DNA of 47,859 nt, from assembly GCA_902515765.1 (NCBI GenBank), contig CABXVZ010000008.1:1-47859 (forward strand), given 5' to 3'. Under the pieces are notes generated by a model. It did no database searches. It was not told the origin of the DNA and saw only the letters and a program-made list of their open reading frames with translations. This document shows, piece by piece, positions 43,092-47,859 of this stretch. Every line of letters starts with the position of its first letter. Positions within the stretch are counted from its first letter, which is position 1. The position numbers and the translations under genes are program-made. Source of the stretch: an uncultured Alphaproteobacteria bacterium (GTDB taxonomy: Bacteria > Pseudomonadota > Alphaproteobacteria > HIMB59).

Positions 43092-44036
43092 ATGAAAAAA
43101 CCCCCAATTACAAACTACAAGAAATCAGATCTAGATAAATTTGATGATATTATTCGAAATAAAAAAAAAGAAATTAAGGAAGATTATTCTATCAAAGAGG
43201 CAATTGCTCAATCAAAAGCAGAATATATTAATCTCTCAAATACCTCATCAGAAATAAGACTTTATATGTTTCAAACTGGAACTCTTAAAACAAAAATGAA
43301 ATATATTAAGATGAATCAATCAAACGAGGAGTTTGAAATCCCAGTACCATGGTTTTTAATTAGGCATCCTAAGGGAGACGTTGTAATTGATGGAGGAAAT
43401 GCAAAAGAAGTAAGCGAGGATATGCATGCACATTGGGGATCAGTAGTTGCAGCTTACGAGCCTGTAATGGGAAAAAAAGAAAATTGTGTTGACCAATTAA
43501 ACAATATTGGAGTTGACCCCTCTAGTGTTAAATATGTTTTACACTCACACTTACATCTTGATCACTCTGGTGGTATTGGTAGGTTTCCAAATGCAACTCA
43601 TTTAGTTCAACAAAGAGAATATGACTATGCCTTTAACCCTGATTGGTTTTCTAAACCTGCGTATATTAGAAAAGATTTTGACAAACCTAATATTAATTGG
43701 AAATTTCTAGACCATAAAAATGATGATTTTTATGACCTTTTTGGAGACGGTTCAATTATTTTAATTTTCACACCAGGTCATGCACCAGGTCACCAATCCT
43801 TTTTAGTTAAGCTTCCTAATACTGGATATGTTTTGTTAACTATTGATGCTGCTTATACTATGGATCACTGGAATAATTTAACCTTACCTGGATTGGTTTG
43901 CTCCGCAGTAGACGTTGTTGACTCTGTTAAAAAACTAAAAAAAATTGCCAAAGAAAAAAAAGCAATTATAGTCACTGGTCATGATCCAGATGCATGGGAA
44001 GATTTTAAAAAGGCCCCCATGTTCTATTATGACTAA
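43092..44036 (+). CDS. Metallo-beta-lactamase-fold hydrolase, AHL-lactonase type
   Basis: 314 residues. The metal motif is HSHLHLDH (151-158) with H153, H155, D157 and H158, and a downstream GHAPGHQSFLV segment supplies another His. Final metal ligands include Asp in LLTIDAAY and His in VTGHDPDAWEDF. Residues 1-55 are a charged N-terminal extension. The overall layout resembles quorum-quenching N-acyl homoserine lactonases (AttM/AiiA type). In this setting hydrolysis of a lactone or a small amide product is a possible role; no AHL synthase is present in the window. Confidence 0.88.
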   Translation: MKKPPITNYKKSDLDKFDDIIRNKKKEIKEDYSIKEAIAQSKAEYINLSNTSSEIRLYMFQTGTLKTKMKYIKMNQSNEEFEIPVPWFLIRHPKGDVVIDGGNAKEVSEDMHAHWGSVVAAYEPVMGKKENCVDQLNNIGVDPSSVKYVLHSHLHLDHSGGIGRFPNATHLVQQREYDYAFNPDWFSKPAYIRKDFDKPNINWKFLDHKNDDFYDLFGDGSIILIFTPGHAPGHQSFLVKLPNTGYVLLTIDAAYTMDHWNNLTLPGLVCSAVDVVDSVKKLKKIAKEKKAIIVTGHDPDAWEDFKKAPMFYYD

Positions 44037-44039
44037 ATT

Positions 44040-45347
44040 ATGACAGATTATTTTCAAAATATTCCAAATATAAAGTATGAAGGAAAAGACTCTAAAAATC
44101 CTTTATCATTTAAATACTATGAAGCTGATAAAAAAATTTTAGGAAAGACTTTAGAAGAGCATTTAAGGATGGCCACATGTTATTGGCATTCCTTTAACTG
44201 GCCAGGTAGTGACCCATTTGGAGGTCAGACTTTTCTTAGACCATGGATGGAGTCAGGAGATCCTATAGAACAAGCTAAAAATAAACTTAACAATGCCTTT
44301 AGTTTTTTCGAAAAATTAGGAATACCATTTTTTTGTTTCCATGATGTTGATGTAGCTCCAGAAGGTTCAAGCTTTTCTGAAACAGAAAAAATTCAAAAAA
44401 CTATTGTTGATGAAATGTCTAAAAAATTAGAGACATCTAAGGTTAAACTATTATGGGGAACCGCAAATCTCTTTAGTCATCGTAGATATATGTCAGGTGC
44501 AGCTACAAATCCTGATCCAGATGTTTTTCAGTATGCTGCCGCTCAAGTCAAGATGTGTCTAGAAAATACAAAATTTCTTGGGGGACAAAACTATGTACTT
44601 TGGGGAGGTAGAGAGGGCTATGAAACAATTCTTAATACCAATATGAAGCAAGAGCTTGATCAACTTGGTAGGTTTTTAAATTTAGTAGCAGAACACAAGC
44701 ATCAAATAGGATTTAAAGGTTCACTTTTAATAGAACCTAAACCACATGAACCAACAAAACATCAATATGACTTTGACTCTGCTAGTGTTTTTGCCTTTTT
44801 ACAGAAGTATGGTCTAGAAAAAGAATTTAAGTTAAATATTGAAGTAAATCATGCAATTTTAGCTAAACACTCCTTCGAGCATGAAATCGCATATGCTCTA
44901 GCTAACGATATATTTGGAAGTATTGATGTTAATAGGGGAGATTATTTAGTTGGGTGGGATACTGATCAATTCCCCAATAATGTCGAAGAGTTAGTCCTCC
45001 CTTTTTATTATATCTACGAAAATGGCGGTTTTTCATCTGGAGGTTTAAATATGGATGCTAAAATTAGACGACAGTCCATAGATCCAGAAGATTTATTTTA
45101 TGCTCATATTGGATCAATGGATACTTGTGCCAGAGCTCTCATAGCTGTTGAAAAAATGATCAATGACGGAGGCTATAAAGATTTTTTAAGCCAAAGATAC
45201 AAATTATGGAGCCAAAAAACAGATATTATGCAATCTCTATCGTTGAAGGATATGCATCAAAAAGTTATTAATGAGAATATAAACCCTGAGCCTAAATCAG
45301 GCCGACAGGAATATCTTGAAAATCTCCTAAATACATTCATAGACTAG
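44040..45347 (+). CDS. xylA: Xylose isomerase
   Basis: Converts D-xylose to D-xylulose with two divalent metals. 435 residues, matching the class II family, with E. coli-like numbering: H101 and D104 in FHDVD, E232 and K234 in IEPKPHEP, E268 and H271 in NIEVNHA, D296, D307 and D309 in GWDTDQFP, and D339. The usual NIEANHA is NIEVNHA here, a conservative change. It begins 3 nt after the lactonase-type hydrolase and is followed by a HAD phosphatase and an aldo/keto reductase. No xylulokinase is present in the window. Confidence 0.96.
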   Translation: MTDYFQNIPNIKYEGKDSKNPLSFKYYEADKKILGKTLEEHLRMATCYWHSFNWPGSDPFGGQTFLRPWMESGDPIEQAKNKLNNAFSFFEKLGIPFFCFHDVDVAPEGSSFSETEKIQKTIVDEMSKKLETSKVKLLWGTANLFSHRRYMSGAATNPDPDVFQYAAAQVKMCLENTKFLGGQNYVLWGGREGYETILNTNMKQELDQLGRFLNLVAEHKHQIGFKGSLLIEPKPHEPTKHQYDFDSASVFAFLQKYGLEKEFKLNIEVNHAILAKHSFEHEIAYALANDIFGSIDVNRGDYLVGWDTDQFPNNVEELVLPFYYIYENGGFSSGGLNMDAKIRRQSIDPEDLFYAHIGSMDTCARALIAVEKMINDGGYKDFLSQRYKLWSQKTDIMQSLSLKDMHQKVINENINPEPKSGRQEYLENLLNTFID

Positions 45348-45350
45348 TTA

Positions 45351-45956
45351 ATGGTTATAAAAAAATTTCTATTTGATTTAGGTAATGTATTTTTCGATTG
45401 GAGTCCCAAACATGTTTTCAAAAATTATATCCCTGATGAAAACAAACTTGACGAATTTCTTAAAAATATCGCTTTTCCCCACCTAGACATGCGTTGTGAT
45501 GCAGGTATCAAAATTGATGTTGCTGTTAAGGAAGCTGTAGAAAAATTTCCAGAACATGAAAAAGAGATTAAACTTTATTATCCCAATCACAGAAAAATGG
45601 TCAATGGTGCCTATCAAGATACCATTGATGTTTTCAAAGAAATAAAATCTCTGGGACATCCTTGCTATGTTTTATCTAATTGGTCTGATGAAACTTACCA
45701 AGGCATGGAAGAAGAATATCCTTTTTTGAAAGAATTTGATGATAAGATTATTTCTGGTCGAGAGTTTTTAGTGAAACCTGATCCTAAAATTTATGAATTA
45801 GCTATATCTCGTTTTGATCTTAATCCAAATGAAACATTATTTATAGATGATCGTGCAGATAATATTGAAGCTTCCATAAAATTGGGATTTCAAACAATTC
45901 ATTTAACAGATCCATCTATTATAAAATCAGAAATTAAAAAATTTTTAATTGTTTAA
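45351..45956 (+). CDS. HAD-superfamily phosphatase (YihX-like)
   Basis: 201 residues. The nucleophile motif is FDLGNVFFDW with Asp9; motif II is in VLSNWSDE, motif III the KPDPKIYE Lys, and motif IV is LFIDDRADNIEAS. The DLGNV form (Gly in place of the second Asp) and the helical cap between about 20 and 85 are typical of YihX-like alpha-D-glucose-1-phosphate phosphatases. It likely dephosphorylates a sugar phosphate in the same pathway as XylA and the aldo/keto reductase. It overlaps the next gene by 8 nt. Confidence 0.88.
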   Translation: MVIKKFLFDLGNVFFDWSPKHVFKNYIPDENKLDEFLKNIAFPHLDMRCDAGIKIDVAVKEAVEKFPEHEKEIKLYYPNHRKMVNGAYQDTIDVFKEIKSLGHPCYVLSNWSDETYQGMEEEYPFLKEFDDKIISGREFLVKPDPKIYELAISRFDLNPNETLFIDDRADNIEASIKLGFQTIHLTDPSIIKSEIKKFLIV

Positions 45957-46902
45957 GCTCGACAACAAGATCGGCTTAGGTCTTGCCTCTCTAGGAAGGC
46001 CCGGATACATTAACATAGGACATGATACGGACTTAGGTGGTGATAAATCTAAATCAAAAATGAGAGAAAACTGCCATCAAGTTTTAGATTTTGCCTACAA
46101 TAATGGTATTCGTTATTTTGATACAGCCAGAGTCTATGGTGAAGCTGAGGAATTCCTTTCAACTTGGATTAGAAAACAAACTAAGTTTAATGGATTTGTT
46201 GGTTCTAAATGGGGATACGAATACTTAGCTAATTGGAAAATAAATGCTGACAAACATGAAAGAAAAGACCATTCTGCAGCTTTTTTAAAGCATCAATGGA
46301 TAGAAACTAGAATGAATTTAGGCAAAAGCATTGACCTTTATCATATTCACTCTGTAACACCTGACAGCAATGTCTTAGATGACCCAGCTGTTATAGCTGA
46401 ACTAGAAACGATCAAAAAAAGTGGAATAGATATTGGCATTTCAACTAGCGGTCCTGATCAAAGAAAAACGATTGAACAATTTATTAAGGTGAATGAAGGA
46501 TTAAAACTTTTTAGTTTTTTGCAATCCACAATCAATATCTTTGATCAATCATGCCTTTCAGTATTAGAAGAAGCTTCAAATCTAAAAATAAATGTTATAG
46601 CAAAAGAAGTTTTTTCTAATGGAAGACTGACAAGTGCAAATAAAAACCTCCACAAGGACGAAATTGATAGTTTAATGGAGATAGCAAAAAAATTAGACAT
46701 GAGTTTGGAAGAATTATCCTTCCTTTGGGTCTACCAAATACCATTTATCAAAATAGTATTAACTGGTGCATCTACTATTTCTCAAATAAAAGAAAACATT
46801 AATTCTTTGGAAAAAAAAGATTCTCAAATTCCAAATTTAGATGAATTTGCTCTTCCCGTTAATGACTATTGGTCTACTCGTAGCTTACTGAATTGGAATT
46901 AA
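45949..46902 (+). CDS. Aldo/keto reductase
   Basis: 317 residues starting with TTG at 45949, which overlaps the end of the HAD gene by 8 nt; no better start exists in frame before the conserved GLGLASLGRPG. TIM-barrel NAD(P)H oxidoreductase: catalytic Asp in RYFDTARVYG with Tyr in the same block, Lys in VGSKWGYE, and His in LYHIHSV. The cofactor segment is VLTGASTISQIKENINSL near the end. It would reduce or oxidise a sugar aldehyde or ketone. It ends 1 nt before the convergent Gfo/Idh/MocA gene. Confidence 0.85.
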   Translation: MFKLDNKIGLGLASLGRPGYINIGHDTDLGGDKSKSKMRENCHQVLDFAYNNGIRYFDTARVYGEAEEFLSTWIRKQTKFNGFVGSKWGYEYLANWKINADKHERKDHSAAFLKHQWIETRMNLGKSIDLYHIHSVTPDSNVLDDPAVIAELETIKKSGIDIGISTSGPDQRKTIEQFIKVNEGLKLFSFLQSTINIFDQSCLSVLEEASNLKINVIAKEVFSNGRLTSANKNLHKDEIDSLMEIAKKLDMSLEELSFLWVYQIPFIKIVLTGASTISQIKENINSLEKKDSQIPNLDEFALPVNDYWSTRSLLNWN

Positions 46903-46903
46903 T

Positions 46904-47859
46904 CTAGAAATTAACCCAACTGGAGTCAGAAGAGCTGGAGGCAATAGATCTCTCTATAAATCTAATACCCTCTAATCCATCTTCAACGGTCGGAAAGCAA
47001 TATTTAGTTGCATCATAATTATTTTTAGATTTATCAGATAAAGCATTAGCGACATCTGAATAGATATTAGCAAAACCCTCTAAGTATCCTTCAGGATGAC
47101 CAGGTGGTATTCTTGTAACATCATTGGCAGCATCCAGAGATCCAGCTCCCCCTCGTGTAAGTTTTTGTTTTGGAGAGCCAAACTTAGTAAAGTAAAGATA
47201 GTTAGGATCTTCTTGGCACCACTCCAGTCCTCCTTTTTCTCCATATATTCTAATCATGAGATGATTTTCATTACCGGGAGCAACTTGAGAAGACCAAATA
47301 GATCCTTTGGCCCCACCGTTAAAGCGAATAGATATCTGAGCATTATCATCTAATTGTCTTCCTGAAACAAAACTAGTGAGCTCTGCAGAGAGTTGTTGAG
47401 GCTGTAGACTTGTTATAAATCTGACCAGATTAAAAGCATGAGTTCCAATATCTCCAATGCATCCTCCACCACCTGATTGTGCAGGATCTGTTCTCCAAGC
47501 AGCTTGTTTATTCCCGCCACTTTCTGATTTATTTTCAATGTCTTCTGTCAACCAGTCTTGAGCATATTCTGCCTGAATAACTCTAATATTTCCTAAATCT
47601 CCTTGCTCGCACATGGCCTTAGCATTTCTAATCATAGGGTATCCAGTATAATTATGAGTTAGAGCGAATATTATATCTTTTTCTTTTGTGGCTTTAACTA
47701 ACTCCTCACACTCTTTTAAATTCATAGCTAGTGGTTTATCGCAAATTATATGAAATCCTTTTTCAATAAAAGCCATAGCAATAGGGTGATGCATATGATT
47801 AGGAGTTACAATAGCGACAGCATCAATTTTATCAGTTCTTTCAGACTCTTTAGATGCCA
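46904..47859 (-). CDS. Gfo/Idh/MocA-family dehydrogenase, 5' end outside window
   Basis: The frame stays open to the window edge, and the residues before the first internal Met at 47794 (IDAVAIVTPNH) continue the Rossmann domain, so the true N-terminus is beyond position 47859. Visible: the catalytic-Lys motif DKPLAMN (usually EKP), the GGGCIGDIGTHAFNLVRFITSL block with the catalytic Asp/His region, and typical C-terminal sheet residues. About 318 residues are present of an expected 380. It probably acts on a sugar, sugar acid or cyclitol together with the XylA-associated genes, although it is transcribed towards them. Confidence 0.88.
   Translation of the reverse strand, partial: ASKESERTDKIDAVAIVTPNHMHHPIAMAFIEKGFHIICDKPLAMNLKECEELVKATKEKDIIFALTHNYTGYPMIRNAKAMCEQGDLGNIRVIQAEYAQDWLTEDIENKSESGGNKQAAWRTDPAQSGGGGCIGDIGTHAFNLVRFITSLQPQQLSAELTSFVSGRQLDDNAQISIRFNGGAKGSIWSSQVAPGNENHLMIRIYGEKGGLEWCQEDPNYLYFTKFGSPKQKLTRGGAGSLDAANDVTRIPPGHPEGYLEGFANIYSDVANALSDKSKNNYDATKYCFPTVEDGLEGIRFIERSIASSSSDSSWVNF

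Noticed and set aside
46895-46915. Short inverted pairing TTAAT/ATTAA at the aldo/keto reductase and dehydrogenase junction as a terminator
   Set aside because: A-T only, short and without a T-run; not stable enough to call.

Overview
This window looks like chromosomal DNA from an AT-rich, streamlined marine alphaproteobacterium. Genes are packed end to end, intergenic DNA is almost absent, start/stop overlaps of 1-8 nt are common, and convergent genes meet with gaps of only 1-6 nt. The gene content (sugar-type ABC importers, a proteorhodopsin-family protein, inositol catabolism, xylose isomerase, several Gfo/Idh/MocA dehydrogenases) fits SAR11-like relatives of the HIMB59/AEGEAN-169 kind. 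That placement is an inference from content and base composition, because no rRNA or other marker gene is present. I found no tRNA, rRNA, CRISPR array, insertion sequence or phage gene, and no recognisable DNA-binding transcriptional regulator.

Layout. (1) 1-3055: end of a sugar-binding protein, a hairpin terminator, then a permease with a large inserted domain and a single-domain ATPase. (2) 3062-13118: carbohydrate catabolism centred on myo-inositol. HpcH/HpaI aldolase and iolG lie on the minus strand. iolE, an SDR, an aldehyde dehydrogenase, a Gfo/Idh/MocA protein, iolC, iolB, a class II aldolase (iolJ type) and galM lie on the plus strand. iolD and iolA are not present here. (3) 13124-17383: a four-gene GldA/GldF/GldG/DUF4340 ABC system. 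(4) 17459-21244: iron alcohol dehydrogenase, an orphan ParA with two unknown genes, and two small unknown genes. (5) 20470-33359: a divergent locus around a 140-bp regulatory gap. Both arms together encode a split biotin-dependent carboxylase of the urea-carboxylase/5-oxoprolinase type (biotin carboxylase, biotin carrier, PxpB-like, PxpC-like, PxpA-like) plus one complete ABC importer with two unusually large permeases. (6) 33484-37490: a proteorhodopsin-family protein with a non-canonical helix C motif (Asp-Asn-Ile instead of Asp-Thr-Glu), a YqiK-type flotillin with a very strong ribosome site, an SCP2-like small protein and an alpha/beta hydrolase. (7) 37505-44036: a sodium/solute symporter, a 35-residue small ORF, a small and a large subunit resembling N,N-dimethylformamidase, an unknown protein, a cupin and a lactonase-like metallo-beta-lactamase-fold hydrolase. 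(8) 44040-47859: xylose isomerase, HAD phosphatase, aldo/keto reductase and a Gfo/Idh/MocA dehydrogenase cut by the window end.

How it may work together. The left third takes up and oxidises cyclitols or sugars. The centre and right look like a scavenging region for small organic nitrogen compounds with C-N bonds (lactams, amides, urea-like compounds): importers, a biotin-dependent carboxylase/lactamase set, and an iron-dependent amidohydrolase, with a light-responsive membrane protein and a membrane scaffold between them. The substrates are not known from sequence. The most unusual items are the altered rhodopsin beside a flotillin, the carboxylase/PxpABC/ABC-importer locus, and the dimethylformamidase-like cluster.
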